64,000 bases of DNA from Desulfobacterales bacterium (GCA_015231595.1 JADGBH010000012.1:1-64000), one strand, 5' to 3'; positions 27,574 through 36,718 are shown, numbered from the stretch's first letter. Program-made: numbers and translations. The notes: generated from the letters alone by a model not told the origin.

Positions 27574-27722
27574 TTATGTGTAATTTTTTAAACAACAAAA
27601 ATGACGTATGATTATCATTTTTTAAGTAATAAAATTGTGATAACCTTTATTTTAGCCTTAATGCACTGAATAGATCGTCATTTTTATTTCCTTTCCAACG
27701 TTGATACGAATAAATTGTGATT

Positions 27723-28262
27723 ATGAAACATATTAATAAAGCAGCAAAACTAAAACAAATAAAACTCTTGCTTTTAGATGTTGATGGGGTCCTAACTAAT
27801 GGGACGATAATATATGATGATAATGGAGGCGAAATAAAAACATTTAATGTAAGAGATGGATTTGGAATTAGAATGCTTATAAATTCAGGCATTGAAGTTG
27901 GAATTGTAACTGGAAGAAAATCAAAAGCCCTGCATCATAGATGTAATGATCTTGGGATTACTGATATTTTTGAACATGTCCGCTATAAAGCTTCAATATT
28001 AGATATAATCAAAGAAAAAAAGAGTATATTGAAGTCTGAAATCGCATTTATTGGAGATGATATTCCTGATATTTCAATAATGAAAGAAGTTGGATTTTCA
28101 GCTGTCCCATTTGATGGAGATCCATTGGTTAAAACCTATGCCGATTGGATTATTGATAAAAATGGAGGTGACGGGGTAGTGAGGGAATTTTCTGAAGCGG
28201 TATTAAAAGCAAAGGGATTATGGGAAGAAATAATTACTAAACTAATAACAAATACAGAGTAA
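27723..28262 (+). CDS. kdsC: 3-deoxy-D-manno-octulosonate 8-phosphate phosphatase
   Basis: The product has about 179 residues and is a HAD phosphatase that removes phosphate from Kdo-8-P. Motif I is LLLDVDGVLTNG, motif II lies near GIVTGRKS, and motif III/IV near FIGDDIPDISIMKEVGFS, as in tetrameric KdsC. The start is ATG 27723, and a GTG two codons earlier is less likely. It lies 149 bases after kdsA, with a minus-strand TTAAGGCTAAAATAA motif in the gap, and leads straight into lptC. Confidence 0.93.
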   Translation: MKHINKAAKLKQIKLLLLDVDGVLTNGTIIYDDNGGEIKTFNVRDGFGIRMLINSGIEVGIVTGRKSKALHHRCNDLGITDIFEHVRYKASILDIIKEKKSILKSEIAFIGDDIPDISIMKEVGFSAVPFDGDPLVKTYADWIIDKNGGDGVVREFSEAVLKAKGLWEEIITKLITNTE

Positions 28263-28268
28263 CTTATA

Positions 28269-28844
28269 ATGAATAAGAATAGAAAAATAATTAAAGGTTT
28301 ATTATATTTTTTAATGCTTATTGCTTCAGGATTTTTATTATACACATTTGCTTTTTATCATCCTAAATATCAACCAAAGGACGTTATTACTACAACAAAA
28401 GATGAAAATATTTATATTACAATTGATAATCTTCATCAAGTAGCTGTCAAAGATGGTGTGAAAGAATGGGTACTTGATGCTGCTTCAGCTCAATTAATTG
28501 AAAACTCAACCAAAGAAACATTACTTAATAAAATATCTGTTACTTTTTATGTTGATAATAATAAAGAATTATATTTAACTGCTGAACATGGAAAATTAAA
28601 TGTTGAATCTAAAGATATTGAAGTCTATGGTAAAGTAATAGTAAAAAATGAAACCTTCAGCTTAAACGCTGAAAAAATAAATTATATCTATAGTACAAAA
28701 ATAATTTATTCTAATCTTCCTGTAGCAATTTCTGGAGATAGTTTAAATATTAGAGGAGATTCAATGATATTTGATTTAAAAAGCAATAAAACTTTTTTAG
28801 AAGGAAAAGTAGATGGAGTTATTCTTTCAGAAATCAATCTTTAA
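28269..28844 (+). CDS. lptC: LPS export protein LptC
   Basis: The 191-residue bitopic inner-membrane protein has an N-terminal membrane helix (residues about 10-27) followed by a beta-jellyroll (residues about 50-190; VAVKDGVKEWVLDAASAQLIEN, LTAEHGKLNVESKDIEVYGKV). It links LptB2FG to LptA in LPS transport. Placement between kdsC and lptA/lptB confirms the family, which is weakly conserved in sequence. The 3' end overlaps lptA by 32 bases. Confidence 0.88.
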   Translation: MNKNRKIIKGLLYFLMLIASGFLLYTFAFYHPKYQPKDVITTTKDENIYITIDNLHQVAVKDGVKEWVLDAASAQLIENSTKETLLNKISVTFYVDNNKELYLTAEHGKLNVESKDIEVYGKVIVKNETFSLNAEKINYIYSTKIIYSNLPVAISGDSLNIRGDSMIFDLKSNKTFLEGKVDGVILSEINL

Positions 28845-29427
28845 TAAAAAAAATTTAGTTATATTTTTTGTTTTATTTTTATATACGTACATTATGTGTC
28901 CTATCATTTTTGCACAAAATATAACTGTTCCTGCAAATCCACCCATTAAATCCGATAAAAAAAATCAGGATACAACCTTTAGTAAGAAAATATCCGATGG
29001 ATCAACTAATAAAAATATTTATATATCAGCGGATAAGCTTGTTACAGATCTTAATTCTAAAGTAGCTGAATTTACTGGAAATGTAAAAGCCTCCCAAGAA
29101 AATACAACTATAGTTGCCGATAAGATGACTATATACTATTCCAATGATCCTACAAAAAAACAAAATAGCAATGAAGATTCAATAAAAAGAATAGAAATAA
29201 TTGGAAAGGTAAAAATCTCATTTGACAATACAGTTGCGACTTCAGACAAAGCTGTTTATATAGCTGAGACTAAGGTGTTTGAGCTGACTGGGCCTAATTC
29301 AAAGGTAACAAATGGAAACAATTATATTACCGGAGAGAAAATTTCTCTTTATAGAACAGATGGAAAAGTCATAGTAGAAAAAAAGGTTGAAGCCGTTTTA
29401 AATTCCGTAGAAACTAGTTTAAATTAA
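28813..29427 (+). CDS. lptA: LPS transport periplasmic protein LptA
   Basis: The 204-residue protein has a signal peptide (hydrophobic residues about 14-33, cleavage after IIFA) and an OstA-like domain: IYISADKLVTDLNSKVAEFTGNVKASQENTTIVADKMTIYY, then KVKISFDNTVATSDKAVY. It forms the periplasmic bridge that carries LPS to the outer membrane. The N-terminal overlap with lptC and direct abutment with lptB (next base after the stop) indicate coupled translation. Confidence 0.92.
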   Translation: MELFFQKSIFNKKNLVIFFVLFLYTYIMCPIIFAQNITVPANPPIKSDKKNQDTTFSKKISDGSTNKNIYISADKLVTDLNSKVAEFTGNVKASQENTTIVADKMTIYYSNDPTKKQNSNEDSIKRIEIIGKVKISFDNTVATSDKAVYIAETKVFELTGPNSKVTNGNNYITGEKISLYRTDGKVIVEKKVEAVLNSVETSLN

Positions 29428-30150
29428 ATGCCTAAACTTTATATTGAAAATTTAGTTAAAATTTATAAAAAACGATGGGTAGTAAATAAAGTAAGCCTTA
29501 ACATTAAAAGCGGAGAGGTAGTAGGTTTACTTGGCCCTAATGGCGCTGGCAAAACTACTACTTTCTATATGGTAGTAGGAATGGTCAAACCTAACGAGGG
29601 CAGAGTATTGATTGACAATGAAGATATAACTACTCTTCCCATGTACCTTAGGGCTCGAAAAGGTATTGGGTATCTTCCTCAAGAAGCCTCGATATTCAGG
29701 AAATTAACAGTTAAACAGAATATAATGGCTATACTTGAAACCCTTGATATTCCAAAATCTGAACAAGAAGATAGATCTTACAGTTTGCTGAATGAGCTTG
29801 GAATAAATCATCTTTCTGACCAAAAAGCTTATGTTCTTTCAGGAGGAGAAAGACGACGTTTAGAAATATCAAGAGCTCTCGCTACAAATCCTTCTTTCAT
29901 TTTATTAGATGAGCCTTTTGCCGGAGTTGATCCCCTTGCAGTAATTGATATAAGAAAAATAATCGGCCATCTAACAAGCAAGGGCATTGGAGTATTAATA
30001 TCTGACCACAACGTTCGAGAAACATTAGGTGTTTGCGATAATGCTTATATTTTAAATAATGGCGTTGTGATTGAATACGGACCTCCTGAAAAAATTACAA
30101 ACAGCGAAACCGCGAGGAGATTCTATTTAGGTGAAAATTTTAAATTGTAA
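29428..30150 (+). CDS. lptB: LPS export ABC transporter ATP-binding protein LptB
   Basis: The 240-residue ATPase has Walker [14 protein letters not shown], signature [15 protein letters not shown], Walker [17 protein letters not shown] and switch H in [10 protein letters not shown], which is the LptB-specific pattern. The C-terminal YLGENFKL is also typical of LptB. It starts on the base after the lptA stop, and rpoN follows after 23 bases, an order conserved across many Proteobacteria and Desulfobacterota. Confidence 0.96.
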   Translation: MPKLYIENLVKIYKKRWVVNKVSLNIKSGEVVGLLGPNGAGKTTTFYMVVGMVKPNEGRVLIDNEDITTLPMYLRARKGIGYLPQEASIFRKLTVKQNIMAILETLDIPKSEQEDRSYSLLNELGINHLSDQKAYVLSGGERRRLEISRALATNPSFILLDEPFAGVDPLAVIDIRKIIGHLTSKGIGVLISDHNVRETLGVCDNAYILNNGVVIEYGPPEKITNSETARRFYLGENFKL

Positions 30151-30173
30151 CCAAAAAATAGGATTAATGTAAA

Positions 30174-31673
30174 ATGGCTTTAGAATTAAGGCAACAACTT
30201 AAATTAACGCAGCAATTAACCATGACTCCTCAACTGCAGATGGCAATAAAGCTTTTGCAGCTTTCTACACTTGAACTTTCCACTAAAATTCAACAAGAAC
30301 TTCAGGAAAATCCAGCTTTAGAAGAAATTCCGGAGATAAAAGATGATTCTTTTATGGAAAAAAATGAATCGTCTGAGGAATCATTATACCCTGAAACATC
30401 TCTATATAATGAAACAAATGATGAATCCTTTCGTCAAGAAATTCCTTCTGACTTTAAAGAATTACCAATAGAAAAGGTCCCTAATGCTGAAATAGATTGG
30501 AACAATTATTTTGAAGATCATTATTCCAATGGGAGATATAATTTTGAGTCTGAAGAAAAAGACGCTCCTAAATATGAGGCATTTATTGCTAAAAAAGAAT
30601 CTTTACAGGATCACTTATTATGGCAATTATCAATGGCCGACCTTCCAGAGCAAGAAGAAATTATTGGAAGTGGCATAATTGGTAATATTGACAAAGACGG
30701 ATATTTAGATGCAAATATTGAAGAAATATCAAAACTATGCAACGCTGATCAAAAAAATGTAGAAAAAGTCCTTTCATTAATCCAAACTTTTGACCCAATA
30801 GGAGTTGGAGCTCGTAACTTAACTGAATGCCTTCTTATTCAAATAAAATATTTGAATTTAGATAATCCAATTATAAAAGATATAATTCAAAATCATATTA
30901 AACATCTAGAAAATAAAAATTATAACGCAATCGCAAAGAGCCTTAAATCTAAAGTAGAAGACGTTATCGTAGCAGTAAAAATTATAAGAGGTTTGGAACC
31001 AAAACCAGGCAGAACATTTAGCGACTACGAACCCCATTATATTAATCCAGATATTTACGTTTACAATATTGAAGAAAAATTTATTATAGTTTTAAATGAT
31101 AGCGGAATGCCAAAATTACGAGTTAGCGACTACCTAAAAAATGTTATCAAAAATGGTAATAACAAAGTTAATGAAAATGCAAAAGAGTACATCCAAGAAA
31201 AATTAAGCTCTGCTTCGTGGCTCATTAGAAGTATAGAACAACGAAAAAAAACCATATACAAAGTAATGGAAAGCATCGTTAAATTTCAAAAAAATTTTTT
31301 TGAAAAAGGTATAGATTATCTGAATCCAATGATATTAAAAGACGTAGCTCAAGATATAAACATGCATGAATCAACAATTAGCAGAGTAACTTCAAACAAA
31401 TATGTTTATACTCCACAAGGCATTTTTGAATTGAAATTTTTTTTTAATAGTTCTATTAATCGAAGCTCAGGAGGAGATGCTTTATCATCAATGAGCGTTC
31501 AAGAAAAAATAAAAAAAATTATTGAAGGAGAACAGCCTAATAGACCTTATAGTGACGAAAAAATAGCAGCTATTTTAAACCAAGAAGAAAAAATTGAAAT
31601 TGCGCGTAGAACTGTAGCCAAGTATAGAGAAATGATGGGAATTCTTCCATCAAATAAACGTAAACAAGTTTAG
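30174..31673 (+). CDS. rpoN: RNA polymerase sigma-54 factor
   Basis: The 499-residue product has the Gln/Leu-rich region I (LRQQLKLTQQLTMTPQLQMAIKLLQLS), an acidic region II, the core-binding domain, a helix-turn-helix (MHESTISRVTSNKYVYTPQGIFELKFFF) and the RpoN box ARRTVAKYREMMGILPS at the C-terminus. It is full length. The sigma-54 promoter found before pilA and the PilR activator show it is used within this window. Confidence 0.97.
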   Translation: MALELRQQLKLTQQLTMTPQLQMAIKLLQLSTLELSTKIQQELQENPALEEIPEIKDDSFMEKNESSEESLYPETSLYNETNDESFRQEIPSDFKELPIEKVPNAEIDWNNYFEDHYSNGRYNFESEEKDAPKYEAFIAKKESLQDHLLWQLSMADLPEQEEIIGSGIIGNIDKDGYLDANIEEISKLCNADQKNVEKVLSLIQTFDPIGVGARNLTECLLIQIKYLNLDNPIIKDIIQNHIKHLENKNYNAIAKSLKSKVEDVIVAVKIIRGLEPKPGRTFSDYEPHYINPDIYVYNIEEKFIIVLNDSGMPKLRVSDYLKNVIKNGNNKVNENAKEYIQEKLSSASWLIRSIEQRKKTIYKVMESIVKFQKNFFEKGIDYLNPMILKDVAQDINMHESTISRVTSNKYVYTPQGIFELKFFFNSSINRSSGGDALSSMSVQEKIKKIIEGEQPNRPYSDEKIAAILNQEEKIEIARRTVAKYREMMGILPSNKRKQV

Positions 31674-31686
31674 GGAGGGATTGAAA

Positions 31687-32220
31687 ATGAATACATCTGT
31701 AACATTTAAAAACATTGAACCGTCCGATCACTTAAAATCTTATGTTCAAGACAAATTGAATAGATTTGATAAATTGCTTGATTATCATGCTGAAGCAAAT
31801 GTTTTTCTTTCAATTGAAAAATTTAGGCATATCGCAGAAATAAACTTAATCGGAGATAGGCTAAATATTAATTGTAAAGAAGAAACGACAGAAAATATGT
31901 ATTCAGCCATTGACATAGCTTTAAACAAACTGGAAAAACAAATTAAAAAGAGTAAACAAAAGGTTCGAAATCGAAGAGGTGCATCAAAAACAAAAGAAAT
32001 AGGGACATTAGGCAATATAGAAGCTGAGAGTGAAGAATTTGATGAAGAAATTATAGTCGAAGATATTGTATACAAACCAATGGATATTGAAGAAGCTGTC
32101 ATGCAAATGGGTATTAGAGAAGATGATTTTTTTGTTTTTACAAATTCCAAAACTGATAGAGTTAATGTGCTTTATCATCGTAATGATGGAAAATATGGAT
32201 TAATTCAGCCTCGTAGTTAG
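31687..32220 (+). CDS. hpf: Long-form ribosome hibernation promoting factor
   Basis: The product of about 177 residues has an N-terminal S30AE domain (residues about 1-95) that blocks the decoding site, a charged linker, and the C-terminal dimerisation domain (residues about 120-175; VKPMDIEEAVMQMGIREDDFFVF, VLYHRNDGKYGLIQP), hence the long form that makes 100S ribosomes. The start is ATG 31687, with GGAGG nine bases upstream. It follows rpoN after 13 bases, a conserved neighbourhood. Confidence 0.95.
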   Translation: MNTSVTFKNIEPSDHLKSYVQDKLNRFDKLLDYHAEANVFLSIEKFRHIAEINLIGDRLNINCKEETTENMYSAIDIALNKLEKQIKKSKQKVRNRRGASKTKEIGTLGNIEAESEEFDEEIIVEDIVYKPMDIEEAVMQMGIREDDFFVFTNSKTDRVNVLYHRNDGKYGLIQPRS

Positions 32221-32262
32221 AAAATTAAGTTCTAATTACTTTTAGTGCTTGTGGAGAGTTTT

Positions 32263-32721
32263 ATGAAAATACTTGATTTTTTAAAAAAAGAAGCGATAAT
32301 CTCTGATTTAAAGGCAAAAGATAAAAAGAGTACATTGGAAGAGATGTCTGTGCCTATTTCAAACCTTTCAGGGATTCCTCATAATAAGATAGTTAGGGTC
32401 CTTATGGAAAGAGAACAACTTGGCAGCACTGGTATCGAAGGCGGTATTGGAATTCCCCATGGCAAAATGGAATCAATTGATTCAATTATTATGTCTTTTG
32501 GCATAAATAGAAAAGGCATTGATTTTGACTCGATTGACGGACTGCCCTCTCATATTTTTTGTTTAATTTTGGCACCAGAAAGTTCAACTGGGCCTCATCT
32601 AAAACTTCTTTCTCAGGTTTCTAAAATTTTACGATCAGATGATTTTAAAGAAACCCTTATAAATTCCAATGATGAAGAAGAACTTTTTTCTATAATAAAG
32701 TCAGTAGATGAAGAATTTTAA
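32263..32721 (+). CDS. ptsN: Nitrogen-PTS EIIA protein
   Basis: The product of about 152 residues is an EIIA-Ntr/fructose-type domain. The phosphorylatable histidine lies in EGGIGIPHGKMESIDSI. The start is ATG 32263, with GGAGAG five bases upstream. It overlaps rapZ by 14 bases. It is the regulatory PTS branch, and no ptsP or HPr gene is found in the window. Confidence 0.93.
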   Translation: MKILDFLKKEAIISDLKAKDKKSTLEEMSVPISNLSGIPHNKIVRVLMEREQLGSTGIEGGIGIPHGKMESIDSIIMSFGINRKGIDFDSIDGLPSHIFCLILAPESSTGPHLKLLSQVSKILRSDDFKETLINSNDEEELFSIIKSVDEEF

Positions 32722-33610
32722 AATATTAATTATAACAGGATTATCCGGTTCTGGGAAAGGCATCTCTGTCGAAGCATTGGAAGATGTAGGATTCTATTGC
32801 GTAGAAAATATGCCTGTAGCGCTTCTTCCTAAATTTTTGGAACTCCCACTTGAAAGTGCTTCTAAAATTAAAGGTTTTGCATTTGTAATGGACCTTCGGG
32901 AAAAAAGCTTTCTTGCTGAATACGCCAACATTTTGGAGTCTTTAAAAAAAAAGGGCTATAACATTGATATCCTTTTTTTAGAAGCTGATGAAGAGGTTTT
33001 ACTAAGGCGTTACAGTGAAACACGAAGACAGCATCCACTTTCCCAAAGCAACAATGAATCAAACATAAGACTATTAGATGTAATACGACAAGAAAAAATA
33101 CAACTACAAGGTTTAAGACAAATAGCAGATAAAATAATAAATACATCAAATTTTACTGTACATCAATTTAAAGACTTTATCACAAAAATAGCATTAAATA
33201 TTGAATCTAATAAAAAAATGAGGGTATATGTTTTATCCTTTGGATATAAATATGGAATTCCTCATGATGCAGATTTAATAATTGATGTTAGATTTTTAAA
33301 AAATCCTTATTTTATTTCTGAACTTAAGGAACTTACAGGAGAAACTGCGCCTGTAAAAAATTATGTATTAAATAATGAATTAACAAAGGAATTTTTAAAA
33401 AAATACATTGACCTTCTTGAATTTTTAATTCCTCAGTATGAAAAAGAAGGAAAATCTTATTTAACTATTGCTACAGGATGTACAGGTGGGCAGCATCGCT
33501 CAGTTGTAATAGCTTCTGAAATTGTAAATTATTTTAAAAATAAAGGAAAAATTTTTGAGCTTATTCATAGAGATATAGCTCAATATAAAATTTTTGACAA
33601 TTCTCACTAA
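32708..33610 (+). CDS. rapZ: RNase adapter RapZ (YvcJ family)
   Basis: The 300-residue nucleotide-binding protein has Walker A GLSGSGKGISVEAL, the DLREKSF segment, and a C-terminal domain with FGYKYGIPHDADLIIDVRFLKNPY and the signature GCTGGQHRSVVIA. In E. coli RapZ senses glucosamine-6-phosphate precursors and controls glmS through small RNAs; here only the family is certain. It overlaps ptsN and is followed by gap after 17 bases. Confidence 0.94.
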   Translation: MKNFKILIITGLSGSGKGISVEALEDVGFYCVENMPVALLPKFLELPLESASKIKGFAFVMDLREKSFLAEYANILESLKKKGYNIDILFLEADEEVLLRRYSETRRQHPLSQSNNESNIRLLDVIRQEKIQLQGLRQIADKIINTSNFTVHQFKDFITKIALNIESNKKMRVYVLSFGYKYGIPHDADLIIDVRFLKNPYFISELKELTGETAPVKNYVLNNELTKEFLKKYIDLLEFLIPQYEKEGKSYLTIATGCTGGQHRSVVIASEIVNYFKNKGKIFELIHRDIAQYKIFDNSH

Positions 33611-33627
33611 AATTAAGGAGGAGTACA

Positions 33628-34635
33628 ATGACAGCAAAATTAGGAATCAACGGATTAGGAAGAATCGGAAGACTTGTTTTCAGATTAGCTTTAGACAATC
33701 CAAATATTGAAGTAGTAGCTTTTAATGACCTTGCCAATCCTAAAACTCTAGCGCATTTATTAATGTATGATTCAGTTCATGGACGGCTTAATAAAAAAGT
33801 AGAAGTAAATAATGATGGCATCGTAGTAGATGGAAAGCAAATAGCTGTTACGTCTATAAAAGAACCTGAAAAAATTCCATGGACAAAATACGGAGTAAAT
33901 ATAGTTGCAGAATGTACAGGTAGATTTAGAGATAAAGCCACAGCCTCAAAACATATTGAGGCTGGTGCAAAAAAAGTAATAATATCTGCTCCGGCTACTG
34001 AACCGGATATTACGATTGTAATGGGTGTTAATTCTGACAAATATGATCCTCAAAAACATCACATTATTTCAAATGCTTCCTGCACAACAAACTGTCTTGC
34101 ACCAGTTGCAAAAGTAATACACGAAACTTTTGGAGGCATAGAAAGAGGTCTTATGACCACTATTCATTCTTATACTGGTGACCAAAGACTTCTTGATTTT
34201 GATCATAAAGATTTAAGAAGAGCAAGAGCTGCTGCACTTTCAATGATTCCGACAACTACAGGAGCAGCAAGAGCTGTTGCCCAAGTAATTCCAGAACTTA
34301 AAGGAAAACTTAATGGACTTGCCATAAGAGTACCTACACCCAATGTATCAATCGTTGATATTGTTGTTAATGTTAAAAAAACAGGCATGACTGCTGAAGA
34401 CGTAAATGCCGCTTTAAAAAACGCTTCTGAAGGAGCTTTATCAGGAATATTAGGATATAGTGATATACCTCTCGTGTCTTCCGACTTTAATGGCTCAAGA
34501 CTCTCTTCGATCGTTGATGCTGAATTGACCCATGTAATTGATAATATGGTAAAAGTTATGTCATGGTATGATAATGAAATGGGATATTCCCAAAGAATGG
34601 TTGACCTTGCGGTATTAATTGGTTCAAAGCTATAA
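33628..34635 (+). CDS. gap: Glyceraldehyde-3-phosphate dehydrogenase
   Basis: The 335-residue type I GAPDH has an NAD-binding start (LGINGLGRIGRLVFR), the catalytic cysteine in SNASCTTNCLAP, HSYTGDQRLLDFDHKDLRRARAA, and the C-terminal WYDNEMGYSQRMVDL. A strong AAGGAGG site precedes the ATG. The phosphate and NAD residues are intact. It is followed by a long intercistronic hairpin and then tpiA. Confidence 0.97.
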   Translation: MTAKLGINGLGRIGRLVFRLALDNPNIEVVAFNDLANPKTLAHLLMYDSVHGRLNKKVEVNNDGIVVDGKQIAVTSIKEPEKIPWTKYGVNIVAECTGRFRDKATASKHIEAGAKKVIISAPATEPDITIVMGVNSDKYDPQKHHIISNASCTTNCLAPVAKVIHETFGGIERGLMTTIHSYTGDQRLLDFDHKDLRRARAAALSMIPTTTGAARAVAQVIPELKGKLNGLAIRVPTPNVSIVDIVVNVKKTGMTAEDVNAALKNASEGALSGILGYSDIPLVSSDFNGSRLSSIVDAELTHVIDNMVKVMSWYDNEMGYSQRMVDLAVLIGSKL

Positions 34636-34693
34636 AAATGATATTTAGATATTCGTCCTGCCCTGTGCTGGCAGGATGGATATAACCATTTTT
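34634..34693 (+). terminator. Long hairpin between gap and tpiA
   Basis: An imperfect stem spans 34634-34693, with the perfect inner part tcctgcc/ggcagga around a 7-base loop, and ends in TTTTT. It could end gap transcription partly or stabilise the gap mRNA. A tpiA ribosome site (AAGGGAG) lies just after it. Confidence 0.55.
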
Positions 34694-34710
34694 AAGGGAG
34701 ATTTATTAAA

Positions 34711-35475
34711 ATGAAAAATCGCAGACCTCTAATAGCTGGAAACTGGAAAATGTATAAAACTATACCTGAAGCAGTTCAAACAGCGAAAACTCTTTTAGAT
34801 ATAGTTAAATACGAAAAAGATACAGATATCATGATTGCTCCAACATTTACAGCTCTTTCAAGTGTTAATACCATTATTCAGGATTCTAATATTGGACTTG
34901 GAGCTCAAAATATTTTTTGGGAAACAGAAGGTGCTTATACTGGTGAAATTTCTCCAGATATGTTACTTTCAGCAGGTTGCAAATATGTTATCATTGGACA
35001 TTCAGAAAGACGCCAATATTTTAATGAAACCGATGAAACTGTTAATAAAAAAATAAAAGCCGCCTTACAAGCTGAATTAATACCTGTTTTTTGTATTGGA
35101 GAAACTGAAAATGAAAGAAAATTAAAAAAAACATTTTCAGTTCTTGACAATCAGATAAAAAAAGGGTTAAAAGACTTTTCTACAAACGATGTTAATAATT
35201 TAGTAATCGCTTATGAACCTGTATGGGCAATTGGAACCGGATTAACAGCGACAAAAGAACAAGCTCAAGAAGCTCATAACTATATAAGAAATTTATTAAA
35301 CGAGTTATTTGGTAAAGATATAGCTAATGGTCTTAGAATCCTTTATGGCGGCAGTGTTAAACCAAATAATATTAAAAGTTTAATGGAAATGGAAGATATT
35401 GATGGAGCTTTAGTAGGTGGTGCAAGTTTAGATGCGGAAAGTTTCGCAAAAATAATAAAATTTAACAAAAATTAA
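34711..35475 (+). CDS. tpiA: Triosephosphate isomerase
   Basis: The 254-residue TIM barrel has the N-terminal AGNWKMYKT, the catalytic His in IIGHSERRQYF, the catalytic Glu in VIAYEPVWAIGTGLTATKEQAQE, and the phosphate loops YGGSVKPNN and GALVGGASL. It interconverts dihydroxyacetone phosphate and glyceraldehyde 3-phosphate. It lies between gap and secG, an order common in many bacteria. Confidence 0.97.
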   Translation: MKNRRPLIAGNWKMYKTIPEAVQTAKTLLDIVKYEKDTDIMIAPTFTALSSVNTIIQDSNIGLGAQNIFWETEGAYTGEISPDMLLSAGCKYVIIGHSERRQYFNETDETVNKKIKAALQAELIPVFCIGETENERKLKKTFSVLDNQIKKGLKDFSTNDVNNLVIAYEPVWAIGTGLTATKEQAQEAHNYIRNLLNELFGKDIANGLRILYGGSVKPNNIKSLMEMEDIDGALVGGASLDAESFAKIIKFNKN

Positions 35476-35499
35476 TTTTTTTACTGAAAAATAAAGAAT

Positions 35500-35991
35500 A
35501 TGACTGGTTTAATTATTGCGCTTCATGTAATTGGATGTTTATTTTTAATTATAGTTGTTCTTCTTCAATCCGGAAAAGGCTCAGATATGGGAGCGGCATT
35601 TGGAGGAGGCTCAAACCAAACACTTTTTGGAAGTAGTGGAGGTGGAACTTTCCTAGGAAAGTTAACAACTATAGTTGCAGCTTTATTTATGTTGACATCA
35701 ATAGGTCTTACATATCTAAATTCTGGGAAAAAAGGAACAAGTTCGATAATAGAAAAAGTTGACATTCCTGAAGTTCAAGAGACTAAAAGCGAGCCTATTG
35801 CAACTGAAGGGACAGATACAGATTCTGTTCTTCCAACTTCTGAAGAAAAAAAAGAAGTTAGTGAGCCTGTTGAAACAAAAATGCCTATTGCTCCGATAGT
35901 AGAGCCAAAGGTGGAAACTACTGAAACTAAAGAAAATGTAACTGATAACAATCAAACGGAAACTTCAACCCAAGAAGAAACTCCGAATTAA
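35500..35991 (+). CDS. secG: Preprotein translocase subunit SecG with long acidic tail
   Basis: The 163-residue product has the SecG core in residues 1-75: two membrane segments flanking GKGSDMGAAFGGGSNQTLFGSSGGGTFLGKLT. Residues about 80-163 form an unusual Glu/Thr/Pro-rich extension (repeats of ETK, EPK, VEP-type units). Typical SecG is about 75-110 residues. The tail is expected to be cytoplasmic and unstructured. tRNA-Leu begins 9 bases after the stop. Confidence 0.92.
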   Translation: MTGLIIALHVIGCLFLIIVVLLQSGKGSDMGAAFGGGSNQTLFGSSGGGTFLGKLTTIVAALFMLTSIGLTYLNSGKKGTSSIIEKVDIPEVQETKSEPIATEGTDTDSVLPTSEEKKEVSEPVETKMPIAPIVEPKVETTETKENVTDNNQTETSTQEETPN

Positions 35992-36000
35992 ATAAAATAA

Positions 36001-36085
36001 GCCGAAGTGGTGGAATTGGAAGACACGCTATCTTGAGGGGGTAGTGGGGAGACTCGTGCCGGTTCAAGCCCGGCCTTCGGCACCA
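36001..36085 (+). tRNA. tRNA-Leu (anticodon GAG)
   Basis: The cloverleaf has acceptor GCCGAAG/CTTCGGC, a D-arm with GGTGGAATTGG, anticodon loop TTGAGGG giving GAG, a long class II variable arm, T-arm GGTTCAAGCC, and an encoded CCA end at 36083-36085. The closely following terminator suggests cotranscription with secG or its own unit. Confidence 0.97.
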
Positions 36086-36103
36086 ATATTTTTTAATATA
36101 AAT

Positions 36104-36140
36104 AAAAAAGGAGTTAGAAAAAATACTAACTCCTTTTTTT
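36104..36140 (+). terminator. Rho-independent terminator after tRNA-Leu
   Basis: Stem ggagttag (36110-36117) with ctaactcc (36126-36133) is followed by seven T residues and preceded by an A-run. Confidence 0.92.
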
Positions 36141-36302
36141 GTTTGTAACTTTGATTTTTATTTGATTTGCGCGTCCAACGTTTTATTATAATCCTTATTT
36201 AGTTTCAATTTATCTTTTATTAAATCCAAAGTCATAGCAAATGAATCGGCAATTCAATCCCCGTATAATTTTTCTCGCTTTTTTTCAATCTATTTAGCGC
36301 TA

Positions 36303-36425
36303 TTAGTTGCCCTTGAGGTGGAGTATCCATTTAATCAAAATTAAAAATAAAGATTCGGGAGCAATAGGTTTTGATACATAGTCATTCATGGCGGCATCAA
36401 TGCATCTTTTTGTTTCTTCCATCAT
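36303..36425 (-). pseudogene. Decayed C-terminal fragment of a receiver domain (hybrid kinase relic)
   Basis: In the 578-base gap 36141-36718 the only recognisable coding trace is on the minus strand. A 40-codon frame reads MMEETKRCIDAAMNDYVSKP followed by IAPESLFLILIKWILHLKGN. This matches the end of hybrid-kinase receivers (ECLAAGMNDYVSKPIDPEALF..L.KWI). The upstream receiver and kinase are absent or scrambled. The rest of the gap is AT-rich, with no gene seen apart from the regulatory-like motif near 36640. Confidence 0.7.
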
Positions 36426-36584
36426 AGCGAATATCAATTTTAATAACAAAATTTAAACTAAATTATTATTGCCTATAATTTTATAAATATGTTAAGCATC
36501 TCTATAAAATCTGCGGATGTTGTTTTTTTGTTAAAACTGTTAAGATACTTTGGATGTTAAGTTTGACTTTGAGAGGTATAGTCT

Positions 36585-36676
36585 ATTAACAATATTATCA
36601 ATAACAAAATAAAATATGTTCTATCTTTATTATTTTTAGCCTTAGACGCAAATTTTATTTATTGATATATATCAAT
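36585..36676 (-). repeat. Copy 1 of an AT-rich repeat with GTCTAAGGCTAA core
   Basis: Read on the minus strand, about 85 bases here (palindrome attgatatatatcaat 36661-36676, core GTCTAAGGCTAA near 36648, near-palindrome TTGATAATATTG at 36590) align with 57650-57740 at roughly 70 percent by eye. It lies just upstream of the gene at 36719. Confidence 0.5.
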
Positions 36677-36718
36677 AAATGATTTTATCTACATAAAATA
36701 TAGGTAGGAACTGTTAAA

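Noticed and set aside
31785..32150. Minus-strand frame of 121 codons opposite hpf
   Set aside because: Antisense shadow; low-complexity Ser/Ile-rich translation.
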